Source of the DNA: an uncultured Ruegeria sp.
GTDB lineage: Bacteria > Pseudomonadota > Alphaproteobacteria > Rhodobacterales > Rhodobacteraceae
NCBI RefSeq assembly: GCF_947497005.1
Contig: NZ_CANMFF010000020.1
Coordinates: 1-64,000, forward strand
Length of the DNA stretch: 64,000 nucleotides
Direction: 5' to 3'
The notes beneath the pieces are model-generated. The model ran no database searches. It saw only the letters and a list, made by a program, of their open reading frames with translations, and was not told the origin of the DNA. Both the position numbers and the translations under genes were made by a program. Positions 25,475-34,691 of this stretch are shown piece after piece (within the stretch, counting starts at the first letter, position 1; every line of letters starts with the position of its first letter).

Positions 25475-25993
25475 ATGGCAAGACCTCGTCCCGAACCGGT
25501 GCAGGTGGTCAAGCAAAGGCGTGATGCGGCATTGCGTGCGCTAGTTGATGGTGTCCCTTACATCCGTTTTCTCGACATCAGCTTCGACCGGCGCGGGGAT
25601 GAATTGACCGGAGTGCTGAATTTCGATGACAAACTGATCGGCAATCCGTTTTTACCTGCGATTCATGGTGGGGTGACAGCTGCGTTTCTGGAAGTAACAG
25701 CCGTCATCACCCTCAGTTGGGAGCATATGTTCCCGCGTATCGAAAGTGGTGAGATCGACGGTGAGACCATCGTGACGGACAAGAGCATTCGGTTCCCCAA
25801 GACAATTGACTTTACCGTCGATTATCTGCGCTCGGGCCTTCCGCGGGATGCTTATGCACGGGCCTTTATCAGCAGGTCCGGACGGCGCTATGCCTCGGTC
25901 CGGGTCGAAGCCTGGCAGGACAATCACGCAAAACTGTTTGCGCAGGCATCGGGGCATTTTCTGATGCCTCAACCCCCTAAGGACAAGAGCTGA
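25475..25993 (+). CDS. Second PaaI-type hotdog thioesterase
   Basis: A 172-residue hotdog protein with NPFLPAIHGGVTAAFLEVTAV as the HGG region and TIDFTVDYLRSGLPRDAYARA as the long strand. It starts two bases after the first thioesterase stop, with a GAGGGGAAT ribosome-binding site inside that gene; the longer in-frame start at 25391 overlaps it and was rejected. The pair may work as a heteromer or on different acyl-CoAs. Sequence similarity between them is limited to the fold motif. Confidence 0.85.
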   Translation: MARPRPEPVQVVKQRRDAALRALVDGVPYIRFLDISFDRRGDELTGVLNFDDKLIGNPFLPAIHGGVTAAFLEVTAVITLSWEHMFPRIESGEIDGETIVTDKSIRFPKTIDFTVDYLRSGLPRDAYARAFISRSGRRYASVRVEAWQDNHAKLFAQASGHFLMPQPPKDKS

Positions 25994-25995
25994 CC

Positions 25996-27312
25996 ATGCA
26001 GGACGCCTCGGCACCCATCACGCATAGGCGGGTGCTGAAGGTCGCGGCGCCAATTGTCCTGTCGAACGCCACAGTTCCGATTCTGGGGGCAGTGGATACA
26101 GGCGTTGTCGGACAGATGGGTCTGGCGGCTCCGATCGGGGCGGTTGGAATTGGGGCCGTGATCCTGTCCACTGTCTATTGGGTTTTCGGCTTCCTGCGGA
26201 TGGGAACCACCGGTATGGCGGCGCAGGCCCGCGGGGCAGGTGATACCGTTGAGACCCGCGCGTTGCTGATACGCGGCCTGATGCTTGGGGGCGCGGCTGG
26301 GCTGTTCTTTATCCTCGCGCAAGTAGCCGTGTTCGCAGGTGCGTTTGCACTGTCTCCAGCAAGTCCCGAGGTTGAAGCGTTGACCCGCGCATACCTGGAG
26401 ATTCGTATCTGGGGCGCGCCCGCAACGATTGCGCTTTACGCCGTTACGGGCTGGCTGATTGCTGTCGAGCGCACGCGCGGCGTGTTCATTCTGCAGGTCT
26501 GGATGAACGGGCTGAATATCGTGCTGGACCTGTGGTTCGTACTGGGCCTGGGCTGGGGAGTCGAAGGCGTTGCCATCGCTACTTTGATTGCGGAATGGAC
26601 CGGCTTAGCCTTGGGGCTGTGGCTGTGCCGGGACGGGTTCGCGGACGAAATCTGGCGCGATTGGGCTCGCATATTTGATACCGCCAGGTTGCGACGGATG
26701 TTGCAGGTCAACGGCGATATCATGTTCCGCTCGGTTCTGTTGACCGCATCGTTCACAACTTTTCTGTTTGTCGGCTCGGATCTGGGCGATGTGAATCTGG
26801 CAGCCAATCAGGTCTTGCTTCAGTTTCTTGAAATCACAGCCTTCGCGCTGGATGGGTTTGCTTTTTCCGCCGAAGCGTTGGTAGGGGGTGCAGTTGGGGC
26901 CAGAGACAGGCACCAAGTGCGTCGGGCTTCTGTCATGGCGTCGCAATGGGGTGTGGGCGGCGCGCTTTTGTTGGGCGCGGTTTTCTTTGTTGCCGGTCCG
27001 GCTCTGATCGATCTCATGTCAACCTCGCCGCAGGTGCGCGAAGCCGGGCGCGAGTTCCTGTTCTGGGCTGCGATTGCCCCGGTAATCGGGGTGGCCAGCT
27101 GGATGTTTGATGGTATCTACATCGGTGCTACCTGGACCCGCGCAATGCGCAACGCGATGATTCAGTCGGTGGCGATCTATGTGGTTGCGCTATTCATCTT
27201 GGTGCCGAGTTTCGGCAATCACGGCCTGTGGGCCGCGTTGATGGTTCTCAATATTGCACGTGGCGTGACAATGGGTTGGCGCTATCCTAAGCTTGAGGCA
27301 CAGGTAGGCTAG
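25996..27312 (+). CDS. MATE-family multidrug/metabolite exporter
   Basis: A 438-residue inner-membrane protein with about twelve transmembrane segments in two repeated halves, typical of the DinF/NorM group that exchanges H+ or Na+ for organic cations and other metabolites. Family features include the N-terminal VLKVAAPIVLSNATVPILG and the second-half ANQVLLQFLEITAFALDGFAFSAEALVGGAVG. It starts two bases after the second thioesterase stop. The last four bases overlap the convergent arsC-like gene. The substrate is not predictable. Confidence 0.88.
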   Translation: MQDASAPITHRRVLKVAAPIVLSNATVPILGAVDTGVVGQMGLAAPIGAVGIGAVILSTVYWVFGFLRMGTTGMAAQARGAGDTVETRALLIRGLMLGGAAGLFFILAQVAVFAGAFALSPASPEVEALTRAYLEIRIWGAPATIALYAVTGWLIAVERTRGVFILQVWMNGLNIVLDLWFVLGLGWGVEGVAIATLIAEWTGLALGLWLCRDGFADEIWRDWARIFDTARLRRMLQVNGDIMFRSVLLTASFTTFLFVGSDLGDVNLAANQVLLQFLEITAFALDGFAFSAEALVGGAVGARDRHQVRRASVMASQWGVGGALLLGAVFFVAGPALIDLMSTSPQVREAGREFLFWAAIAPVIGVASWMFDGIYIGATWTRAMRNAMIQSVAIYVVALFILVPSFGNHGLWAALMVLNIARGVTMGWRYPKLEAQVG

Positions 27313-27650
27313 AGCAACGCCAACAGATTTTCCGGCGGGCGGCCGATGGCGGCTTTGCGTCCGACAATGGCAAGCGGGCGTTCAATTAGGATCGGGTTCT
27401 CGGCCATGGCACGGATCAGGTCATCGCCGGACGAGGTTTTAGTCAGCCCCAGTTCCTTGAACCGATTTTCGCCTGTCCGCATCATTTCAATGGGCGACAG
27501 TCCAAGAGCGGACTGTGCCGCACGCAATTGTTCCACTGTGGGCGCGTCTTCAAGATACTTTCGCAGAGTGATCTGCGCGCCATTTTCTTCCAACAGCGCC
27601 AGTCCGGCGCGGGATTTGGAACAGCGAGGGTTGTGCCAGTATTCGATCAT
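27309..27650 (-). CDS. ArsC/Spx-family arsenate reductase-like protein
   Basis: A 113-residue thioredoxin-fold protein with YWHNPRCSKSRAGL, where Cys10 is the arsenate-reducing thiol of the glutaredoxin-linked ArsC class. The arginine-rich C-terminal region (LIERPLAIVGRKAAIGRPPENLL) carries the arginine that usually stabilises the intermediate. No arsB, acr3 or arsR is nearby, so it may be a housekeeping member. ATG 27650 gives an ATGA overlap with pyrD, preferred over the upstream ATG at 27656. Confidence 0.85.
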   Translation of the reverse strand: MIEYWHNPRCSKSRAGLALLEENGAQITLRKYLEDAPTVEQLRAAQSALGLSPIEMMRTGENRFKELGLTKTSSGDDLIRAMAENPILIERPLAIVGRKAAIGRPPENLLALL

Positions 27651-28705
27651 AGCCAATCCTTTTGTTTGCTGCCGACGGCTTGGGATACGGTGTCAAAGCC
27701 GTCACGAGCCAGAAGCTCATCGACTCCTCTGGCTATGTCTGCCGCCAGAGAAATGCCGCCATAAACCATCGCCGTATAGAACTGTACGGCCGACGCCCCG
27801 GCGCAAATCTTGGCGTAGGCCTGCTCGGCATTGCTTATGCCGCCGACACCGATCAGGGGAATATTACCACCCGTCAGCTGGCTGAGCCGCGCCAGGACGC
27901 GAGTGGATTTTTCGAACAGCGGCGCGCCCGACAAACCACCGGCTTCACTCTTATGCGCACTATGCAGCCCGTCGCGGGACAGAGTGGTGTTGGTGGCGAT
28001 CACAGCGTCCACTCGGGTTTCGCATGCGACATCGGCGATGTCCTGTATTTCTGCTTCGGACAGATCAGGCGCAATTTTGAGGAAGATCGGCAGTGCACGC
28101 GGCAGCGTGTCCCGCGTCTCGATTACGCCGCTCAAAAGCGCGGTCAGTGCAGCTTTGCCCTGCAAATCCCGCAGCTTTTCCGTATTCGGGGATGATACAT
28201 TGACCGTTGCAAAATCCAGAAGTTCGGCGCAATGGGCCAGCACTTTGACAAAATCACCGGCGCGGTCATCGCTGTCCTTGTTGGCTCCAAGATTCAGGCC
28301 GATCACCGCGTTCTTGGGACGGCTAGCAAGCCGTTTGGCCATCACCTCCATGCCTTCGTTGTTGAAACCAAAGCGGTTGATTGCAGCTTTGTCCTCGGTC
28401 AGGCGAAACAGGCGCGGCTTGGGGTTTCCCGGTTGCGGGCGAGGCGTGACCGCCCCGACCTCAATAAACCCGAACCCAGCGCGCGACAGGGGCGTCAGAA
28501 CTTCGCCGTTCTTGTCAAACCCAGCAGCCAAGCCAATCGGGTTCGACAGTTCCAGCCCGGCCAATTTGGTTTTCAGGCGCGGTGTTGTCACTGGTCCCGG
28601 AGCAGGCGTCAGCCCGGTTTTCAACGCCCTGATCGACATCCCGTGGGCGGCCTCGGGGTCCATGCGGTGCAGGGCGGTCAAGCCCAGTTTTTCTATCAAT
28701 TTCAT
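27647..28705 (-). CDS. pyrD: Dihydroorotate dehydrogenase (quinone), class 2
   Basis: A 352-residue FMN enzyme that oxidises dihydroorotate to orotate in pyrimidine synthesis and passes electrons to the quinone pool. The N-terminal helix region (MKLIEKLGLTALHRMDPEAAHG) provides the membrane contact that marks class 2. NPIGLAAGFDKNGE and FIEVGAVTPRPQPGNPKPRLFRL bind FMN, and VNVSSPNTEKLRDLQ holds the catalytic serine. It is flanked by DUF1330 (4-nt overlap) and the arsC-like gene (4-nt overlap). Confidence 0.95.
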   Translation of the reverse strand: MKLIEKLGLTALHRMDPEAAHGMSIRALKTGLTPAPGPVTTPRLKTKLAGLELSNPIGLAAGFDKNGEVLTPLSRAGFGFIEVGAVTPRPQPGNPKPRLFRLTEDKAAINRFGFNNEGMEVMAKRLASRPKNAVIGLNLGANKDSDDRAGDFVKVLAHCAELLDFATVNVSSPNTEKLRDLQGKAALTALLSGVIETRDTLPRALPIFLKIAPDLSEAEIQDIADVACETRVDAVIATNTTLSRDGLHSAHKSEAGGLSGAPLFEKSTRVLARLSQLTGGNIPLIGVGGISNAEQAYAKICAGASAVQFYTAMVYGGISLAADIARGVDELLARDGFDTVSQAVGSKQKDWL

Positions 28706-29133
28706 CCGAACGTCTTCCCGCCTTCACTTGAACCGCACCGGATCAGGCGCGAGGTTTCCACTGCGGCCTGGCGATGGACCACCGCCGCTCGGTAAACCGG
28801 GTCTGTCACCATTTCAAGGAATGCATGTGCGGTCGGGTAGCGCGCAATAAAAACGGCATCCCACGTTTCATCCGCTGGACCAATCAGGGTTGTCTCAAAA
28901 ATCCCACGCCAAAGGATGCTCGCCCCAATGCGCTCAAGGATCGGCGCGGTTTCCGCACCGTACTTGTGATAGGCCTGCGCACCGTTCAGCCCTGCCTCTG
29001 ACAATTCATGCGAGGGGGGATACTGTGCCTCGGCCCGGAATCTCACTAGATTGAGCATTTCAATCGGCTTGTTCCGATCCAAGGTCTTAAACGCCTCGAA
29101 CTGGTCGCGATCCGGGTCGACATAGGACGTCAC
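28702..29133 (-). CDS. DUF1330-family protein
   Basis: A 143-residue small protein of the dimeric alpha-beta barrel type. MLNLVRFRAEAQYP and HAFLEMVTDPVYRAAVVHRQAAVETSRLI match the DUF1330 pattern, whose members are of unknown function. No signal peptide or membrane segment is seen. It is translationally coupled with both neighbours (ATGA overlaps with DUF952 and pyrD), but the relationship to pyrimidine synthesis is unclear and may be only operon packing. Confidence 0.8.
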   Translation of the reverse strand: MTSYVDPDRDQFEAFKTLDRNKPIEMLNLVRFRAEAQYPPSHELSEAGLNGAQAYHKYGAETAPILERIGASILWRGIFETTLIGPADETWDAVFIARYPTAHAFLEMVTDPVYRAAVVHRQAAVETSRLIRCGSSEGGKTFG

Positions 29134-29468
29134 GTCATGCCCTCGGGAAACCGGTGCGCTGCACCGTCAAAGGGCAGAGGGCGCGACCAGACAACGTCGC
29201 TCATCCTGATCTGGCGATAGAGATGCGGGAACAGGGCATCGCCGCGCGAGACCTCCCATTTCAGGTCGTCGCCCATCGCATCGACCTCACATGCCAGCAA
29301 AGTCAGCCCTTCAACGCCAGCAAAGTGCTTGGCTGCCGTTTCAGCGGCTTGCTCGGCGGTTGAGAAGTGGACAAACCCGTCAGCGACGTCAATCGGTGCG
29401 CCGTCTGTGGCGCCCTGGTTTTGCAAGGCGGCCCATTCTTCGGCTCGGAAAATCTTGTATATCAGCAT
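29130..29468 (-). CDS. DUF952-family protein
   Basis: A 112-residue cytosolic protein. The start MLIYKIFRAEEWAAL and the block DGFVHFSTAEQAAETAAKHFAG are typical for DUF952, a group without a confirmed activity. ATG 29468 was chosen because the longer in-frame frame to 29681 runs through the promoter region of the divergent nucleotidase gene. It is the first gene of a four-gene operon with DUF1330, pyrD and the arsC-like gene. Confidence 0.82.
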   Translation of the reverse strand: MLIYKIFRAEEWAALQNQGATDGAPIDVADGFVHFSTAEQAAETAAKHFAGVEGLTLLACEVDAMGDDLKWEVSRGDALFPHLYRQIRMSDVVWSRPLPFDGAAHRFPEGMT

Positions 29469-29575
29469 ACTGACCTGATGCCCCGCTGGGCGCACGGAAT
29501 CAAGCCGGATTTCTTCTTTGACTCTCTGTCGTGATGGGCGCACGATCCCCATAAACAATAACTGGGAGTTCCAAG

Positions 29576-31153
29576 ATGCAGACCCGATTTTTGACTTCAG
29601 TTGCGGTTCTGGGCCTGACCGCTGGTGTTGCAACAGCCGACTACAAGTTGACGATTTTGCACACAAACGATTTTCATTCACGTTTCGAGCCGATCAATAA
29701 ATACGACAGCGGATGCGGCGCCGAAGACAATGCTGAAGGCAAGTGTTTTGGTGGATCGGCGCGCCTTGTAACTGCCGTCAACGAAGCACGGGAGCGTGCC
29801 GAGAATTCGATTCTGGTGGACGGCGGGGATCAGTTCCAGGGGTCTCTTTTCTACACTTACTACAAGGGCAAGGTTGCTGCCGAGTTCATGAACAAGCTGG
29901 GCTATGATGCCATGACCGTGGGCAACCACGAGTTCGACGATGGCCCTGAAGTGCTGCGCGGCTTTATCGACTCGGTCGATTTCCCGGTTCTGATGTCTAA
30001 CGCCGATATTCGCGACGAAGAACTTCTGACCGACCATATCAAGAAATCTACCGTGATCGAGGTGGGCGGCGAAAAGATTGGCCTGATTGGACTTACGCCG
30101 ATCGATACGGATGAACTTGCATCGCCTGGACCCAACGTGACCTTTTCAGACCCGGTGCCGGCAGTGCAGGCCGAGGTCGACAAACTGACGGGTGAAGGTG
30201 TCAACAAGATCATCGTGCTCAGCCATTCAGGTTATGGTGTCGATCAGCGTGTCGCACAGGAGGCAAATGGGGTCGATGTGATCGTCGGCGGGCATTCGAA
30301 TACATATCTTTCGAATGTGTCGGAGAAGGCCGCAGGCCCCTATCCTACGGTCGTCAACGGTGTGCAGATCGTTCAGGCTTATGCTTATGGCAAGTTTTTG
30401 GGCGAATTAAACGTCACATTTGATGACGACGGCAAAGTGTTGGAAGCCGTTGGTGAACCACTGATCATGGACAACGCCGTGACCGAGGATCAGGCCGCAT
30501 TGGACCGGATCGCGGAATTGGCGGTGCCTCTGGATGAAATCCGAAGCAAGGTGGTCGCAAACGCGGCTGACGCCATCGAGGGCGATCGCGCTATGTGTCG
30601 CGTACAAGAATGCCCGATGGGCAATTTGGTTGCTGATGCGATGCTGGCACGGGTCGCGGAACAGGGCGTTCAGATCGCCATCGCCAACTCGGGCGGTTTG
30701 CGGGCGTCTATCGATCCTGGTGATGTGACTATGGGCGAAGTGCTGACTGTGCTGCCCTTCCAGAACACGCTGTCCACATTCGAGATCAATGGTCAGGGCG
30801 TCATCGATGCCCTTGAAAACGGCGTCAGCCAGGTGGAGGAAGTGAAAGGTCGTTTTCCGCAGGTTGCGGGCCTGAGCTTTGCCTGGGATCCTAGCGTTGC
30901 ACCGAACGAAGGGCGTATCAGTGACGTGATGGTCGCCGAGGGAGACGGGTTTGTTCCGATTGATCCGAACAAGACCTACCTTGTCGTAACCAACAATTAT
31001 GTGCGCAATGGTGGTGACGGGTACAAGATGTTCGAAGGCGATGACAAGAACGCTTATGATTTCGGCCCGGATCTTGCGGATGTAACTGCGGAATACCTGG
31101 CGGAAAACGCCCCGTATCAGCCTTATGTCGATGGACGCATCAAACAGAAGTGA
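29576..31153 (+). CDS. Periplasmic 5'-nucleotidase / bifunctional metallophosphatase (UshA-like)
   Basis: A 525-residue exported protein with a cleavable signal peptide (about residues 1-21, ending GVATA). The N-terminal metallophosphatase domain has LHTNDFHSRFEP, DGGDQFQGS, GNHEFDDG, LSHSGYG and GGHSN, supplying the two-metal site. The C-terminal nucleotidase domain has ANSGGLRASID and NNYVRNGGDGYKMF, which stacks the base. It would release phosphate and nucleosides from nucleotides in the periplasm, complementing the salvage genes at 9.4-13.9 kb. It is monocistronic, divergent from DUF952 and closed by a strong terminator. Confidence 0.92.
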   Translation: MQTRFLTSVAVLGLTAGVATADYKLTILHTNDFHSRFEPINKYDSGCGAEDNAEGKCFGGSARLVTAVNEARERAENSILVDGGDQFQGSLFYTYYKGKVAAEFMNKLGYDAMTVGNHEFDDGPEVLRGFIDSVDFPVLMSNADIRDEELLTDHIKKSTVIEVGGEKIGLIGLTPIDTDELASPGPNVTFSDPVPAVQAEVDKLTGEGVNKIIVLSHSGYGVDQRVAQEANGVDVIVGGHSNTYLSNVSEKAAGPYPTVVNGVQIVQAYAYGKFLGELNVTFDDDGKVLEAVGEPLIMDNAVTEDQAALDRIAELAVPLDEIRSKVVANAADAIEGDRAMCRVQECPMGNLVADAMLARVAEQGVQIAIANSGGLRASIDPGDVTMGEVLTVLPFQNTLSTFEINGQGVIDALENGVSQVEEVKGRFPQVAGLSFAWDPSVAPNEGRISDVMVAEGDGFVPIDPNKTYLVVTNNYVRNGGDGYKMFEGDDKNAYDFGPDLADVTAEYLAENAPYQPYVDGRIKQK

Positions 31154-31172
31154 CTCTGGTCTCCGAAATGAC

Positions 31173-31203
31173 AAAAGCCGCATCGATATGATGCGGCTTT
31201 TTC
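31173..31203. terminator. Bidirectional intrinsic terminator
   Basis: AAAAGCCGCATC (31173-31184) pairs with GATGCGGCTTTT (31190-31201) across a five-base loop, with a T-run on the plus strand and the complementary T-run on the minus strand. It serves the nucleotidase gene and the convergent TPR-sulfotransferase gene, which ends at 31218. Confidence 0.88.
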
Positions 31204-31217
31204 TGTTTCCAGACGGA

Positions 31218-32870
31218 TCAGGTGAAGTCGTATTCCGGCCAAAGTTCCCGGTCGAACCCGTCGAGCATCGGTTTGATCTGATCCGCGACTTCGCGCCAGC
31301 CCCCGATTGACTTGGTCGAAATCTTGTTACGCACCTGATCGATACTGGCTGTACGTACTTGTTTGGTGTTCTTCTCGGGCTGCACCATGGAATCGTGCCA
31401 TTCGATGTCACAGAATTCTGCAATTCGCTTGCTGTGGGTCAGGGGATCCGCCACCAGATCTTCATAGGGCATAGTCAGAATTCGGCCTGCGAATACCTTG
31501 TCCCAATGGGACATGTAACGGCGATACAGGTTTGCGGTATGTGCAATAGCCTCAAGGTTTGAGGCGTAGTTCATGCCACCTGCAGGGAACCTCCTGATCC
31601 ACTTTGACAACCCGACATCACGCGGGTCACGCAGCATGTTGATGATTTTGGCGTTGGGGAAGGCAGCCAAAATAAAGCCGACGCGTTGAAAGTTGTGTGG
31701 GAGTTTATCGACGAAGGCGACGGAGCCGGCAGGAACCTGCGGCATCTGTTCGCGATAGTAGCGTGCAATCCCGCTCGCGGATTCTGCATCGAGTACCTTG
31801 TCCGACGTGTGAAATCTGGTCGACAATTCGGGCATCAGGGTCAATTCACCGCAGCCGGCAATATCGGGTGCAGAGCTCAGCATCATCTCCATCAGGGTCG
31901 TGCCGGATCGTGGCTGGCCAACAACAAAGATCGGCACTGGCGTGTCGCTCTGGACGTCAGTGAGCTCAGCCAACCCATGCGGGAACAACCTCAGAATCTC
32001 GTTCAGTTTTTCTTCTTCAGCTGCGAAATCATAGGGCAATATCTCATGCTGAACAGCGTTTGCCCTTTTAAACTGCGGCATCGCAGTGGCAAGGTCGTCG
32101 CCCTTCTGGATAAGATGTGCCTTGGCAAATTCAAGCTCCTGCAAAGGCTCGTCGTGCTCGGCCATGGAGTCTTCCACCGCAGCAATAAATTGCGGCACCG
32201 TGTCTTTTGCCGTCATGGTTGCCACCTGCAATAGTGCGTTGGGGTGATGAGGTTTGACCTCAAGAATGTCCCCCAAAATCTTCAGTGAGCCCTCTTTGTC
32301 GCCTGCCTGATGCAGATTGACTGCCTTTTGAAACGCAACGACGGTGTTTTCCGGGGCCAGATCATAAGCACGTTGAATGTCCAGCGTGCTTTCTTCGACG
32401 AAGCCCATGTGATGGTACGCCCGGGCGCGTTTTGCAAGCAATTCCGGGTTGTCCGGGTCAGAGGTCAGTTTGTGAGTGGTGAACTCAACGATCGACCGCC
32501 AGTTTTTGCCCTCACGCTGAATCTCATCAATGACCCGCATAAGTTCCCGATTGTTGGGGAATTTTTCGATCTTTTTCTCGGCATAGGCCAAAGCCCGCGA
32601 GATCTGTTCCGTTTGCATCAGTGCGTTTGCCAGGTTCTCAGCAAACTGCGGATCGTCCGGTTTCATCCGCGAGGCTTCAACGAAATGTGGGATGGACTTC
32701 CTGTACTGCTTCATTTCAGTCAGAACAAAACCAGCGATGGCTTGGTAGTCCGAGTCGTTCGGAAACTTCTTGATACCCAGCTGGGCCTTTTTCAGCGCTT
32801 GCGGAAGCTTGCCCGCGTCCAAAAGGGCCATTGCTTTACTCTTGAGGGATTGCGTTATTTGGTTTTCCAT
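31218..32870 (-). CDS. TPR-repeat sulfotransferase
   Basis: A 550-residue protein. Residues 1-290 are helical tetratricopeptide-like repeats (for example KKAQLGIKKFPNDSDYQAIA). Residues 310-550 form a PAPS-dependent sulfotransferase domain with the 5'-phosphosulfate loop FVVGQPRSGTTLMEMM (about 315-330) and a 3'-phosphate region MLRDPRDVGLSKW. No signal peptide or membrane helix is seen, so it should act in the cytosol, unlike eukaryotic tyrosylprotein sulfotransferases which it resembles in domain style. The acceptor is unknown; the repeats suggest a protein or large substrate. It stands alone. Confidence 0.85.
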   Translation of the reverse strand: MENQITQSLKSKAMALLDAGKLPQALKKAQLGIKKFPNDSDYQAIAGFVLTEMKQYRKSIPHFVEASRMKPDDPQFAENLANALMQTEQISRALAYAEKKIEKFPNNRELMRVIDEIQREGKNWRSIVEFTTHKLTSDPDNPELLAKRARAYHHMGFVEESTLDIQRAYDLAPENTVVAFQKAVNLHQAGDKEGSLKILGDILEVKPHHPNALLQVATMTAKDTVPQFIAAVEDSMAEHDEPLQELEFAKAHLIQKGDDLATAMPQFKRANAVQHEILPYDFAAEEEKLNEILRLFPHGLAELTDVQSDTPVPIFVVGQPRSGTTLMEMMLSSAPDIAGCGELTLMPELSTRFHTSDKVLDAESASGIARYYREQMPQVPAGSVAFVDKLPHNFQRVGFILAAFPNAKIINMLRDPRDVGLSKWIRRFPAGGMNYASNLEAIAHTANLYRRYMSHWDKVFAGRILTMPYEDLVADPLTHSKRIAEFCDIEWHDSMVQPEKNTKQVRTASIDQVRNKISTKSIGGWREVADQIKPMLDGFDRELWPEYDFT

Positions 32871-32925
32871 GTGACCCCGTAAGATCCTGTGCCAGTATCA
32901 AGATTGTTTCGGTGGTTCATTACCC

Positions 32926-33591
32926 ATGTGCGGACGGTTTGCAATAACTCTTCCCAATGACGCGATGGCGCAGCTGTTTTCTGCACGCCCTGCAAATGCG
33001 CTGCCTGCGGTTCCGAACTTCAATGTTTGCCCGACAAATCAAGTGCATGTGGTGCGCGGCGGTGATTCCGGCCGTCAACTGGATGCGCTGCGCTGGGGGT
33101 TTCTGCCGCATTGGTACAAGACCGAAACCGCCGGGCCGTTGCTGATCAATGCGCGGTCCGAGACATTGGCGGAAAAACCTGCCTTTCGTGAGGCCTGCCG
33201 GTCGCGCCGCTGTCTGATCGTGGCAACAGGATTTTATGAATGGACCAAGTCGGAACAGGGAACGCGTCTGCCATGGTATATTCATCGTAAGGATGGAACC
33301 CCGATTGCATTTGCAGGGGTCTGGCAGGATTGGGGGCCAGATGAAAACCGACAAGGCACCTGCGCAATTGTCACGACGGCGGCCAACGAAAAACTCAGCG
33401 CCATTCACCATCGGATGCCTTTGATCTTGGAACCCGAAGATTGGCCATTGTGGCTGGGGGAAGTAGGAAAGGGGGCTGCACGTCTGATGCAGCCAAGCGT
33501 GGAAAATCTGCTGACTTTTCATCGTGTCGATGCGGCAGTGAACTCGAACCGGGCCAGCGGGCCCGATCTGATCGAACCTTTCGACGCTTGA
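32926..33591 (+). CDS. SRAP-domain protein (YedK/HMCES family)
   Basis: A 221-residue protein that forms a thiazolidine crosslink with abasic sites in single-stranded DNA and shields them during replication. The catalytic Cys2 is exposed after Met1 removal (MCGRFAI), with Asn75 in LLINARSET, Glu105 in GFYEW and a histidine before RMP (His162), so all key residues are present. The length is normal. It is divergent from the sulfotransferase and about 50 nt upstream of mnmH. Confidence 0.93.
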   Translation: MCGRFAITLPNDAMAQLFSARPANALPAVPNFNVCPTNQVHVVRGGDSGRQLDALRWGFLPHWYKTETAGPLLINARSETLAEKPAFREACRSRRCLIVATGFYEWTKSEQGTRLPWYIHRKDGTPIAFAGVWQDWGPDENRQGTCAIVTTAANEKLSAIHHRMPLILEPEDWPLWLGEVGKGAARLMQPSVENLLTFHRVDAAVNSNRASGPDLIEPFDA

Positions 33592-33638
33592 GGGCGCGTG
33601 ACCTTTCCTTTGGAAACGCATCAAGCTAGACCTTCGGC

Positions 33639-34691
33639 ATGGCTCTGAATTTTCCTGATCTGACACAGCTTTACGCGCATGATTATGACACTGTCATCGA
33701 CGTGCGCAGCCCGGCGGAGTTCGCCGAAGATCACTTGCCGGGCGCGATCAATCTGCCGGTTCTAAACAACGAAGAACGTGCCCGCGTTGGAACCATTTAT
33801 GTGCAGGAAAGCCCGTTTTTGGCGCGCAAGCTTGGGGCTGCTCTGGTGTTCCGCAACGCGGCCAGCCACATCGAGCAGCATCTCAGCCATCATGAAGGCA
33901 GTTGGCGCCCTTTGGTTTATTGTTGGCGCGGCGGGCAGCGTTCCGGATCGTTCAGCTGGATGTTACAGCAAATCGGTTGGCGCGCAGAGGTGATAGACGG
34001 AGGTTACCGCACCTACCGAAGGCTGGTGAAAGCAAATTTGTATGACGATCCGTTGGCTCATCGCTTGGTGGCGTTGGATGGCTATACCGGCACGGCCAAG
34101 ACAGAGCTGCTGGCCCTGTTGTACACACGCGGGGTGCAGGTTCTGGACCTTGAAGCACTGGCCAATCACCGAGGTTCTTTGCTAGGGGAAAGACCGGGGG
34201 GGCAGCCCAGCCAGAAAGCCTTTGAATCGGCGCTGGCGGGGGCGCTTTGCGGGATGAATCCGGCGCGCCCGATTATGGTCGAGGCGGAATCTTCCAAGAT
34301 TGGTAACCTGATCCTGCCGCCCAGCTTGTGGAATGCTTTGTGTGCAGCCCCGCGGGTGAACATCACGGCTCCGATCGAAGCGCGCGCCACCTATTTGGTT
34401 CGGGCTTATGACGACATCCTGTCTGACAGCGATCGTTTGCGAGATCGACTATCACCGCTGCGCTTACATCGTGGGCACGAGGTCGTTGACGGATGGATGC
34501 ACCTGATTGAGGCGGGGGAAAAACAGGCGCTGACTCAGGCGTTGATGGAGCAGCATTATGACCCGGCTTACACAAAGTCGCGGCGCTCTCGAACAGTTGA
34601 GGTTCTGGCCAGCCTTGATCTCGCTACCTTGGACGACGTCGGTTTGAGCGAGGCGACCACCCGGCTTGAAAGCCTGCTGGATCAGTTTTGA
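33639..34691 (+). CDS. mnmH: tRNA 2-selenouridine synthase
   Basis: A 350-residue enzyme that converts 2-thiouridine to 2-selenouridine at the wobble position of certain tRNAs, via geranylated tRNA, using selenophosphate. The rhodanese domain (about 15-125) has Cys95 in LVYCWRGGQRSGS, and the P-loop GYTGTAKT (148-155) marks the C-terminal ATPase-like part. The length is normal. Its last ten bases overlap the end of the convergent selD fusion gene, which makes its selenium donor. Confidence 0.94.
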   Translation: MALNFPDLTQLYAHDYDTVIDVRSPAEFAEDHLPGAINLPVLNNEERARVGTIYVQESPFLARKLGAALVFRNAASHIEQHLSHHEGSWRPLVYCWRGGQRSGSFSWMLQQIGWRAEVIDGGYRTYRRLVKANLYDDPLAHRLVALDGYTGTAKTELLALLYTRGVQVLDLEALANHRGSLLGERPGGQPSQKAFESALAGALCGMNPARPIMVEAESSKIGNLILPPSLWNALCAAPRVNITAPIEARATYLVRAYDDILSDSDRLRDRLSPLRLHRGHEVVDGWMHLIEAGEKQALTQALMEQHYDPAYTKSRRSRTVEVLASLDLATLDDVGLSEATTRLESLLDQF

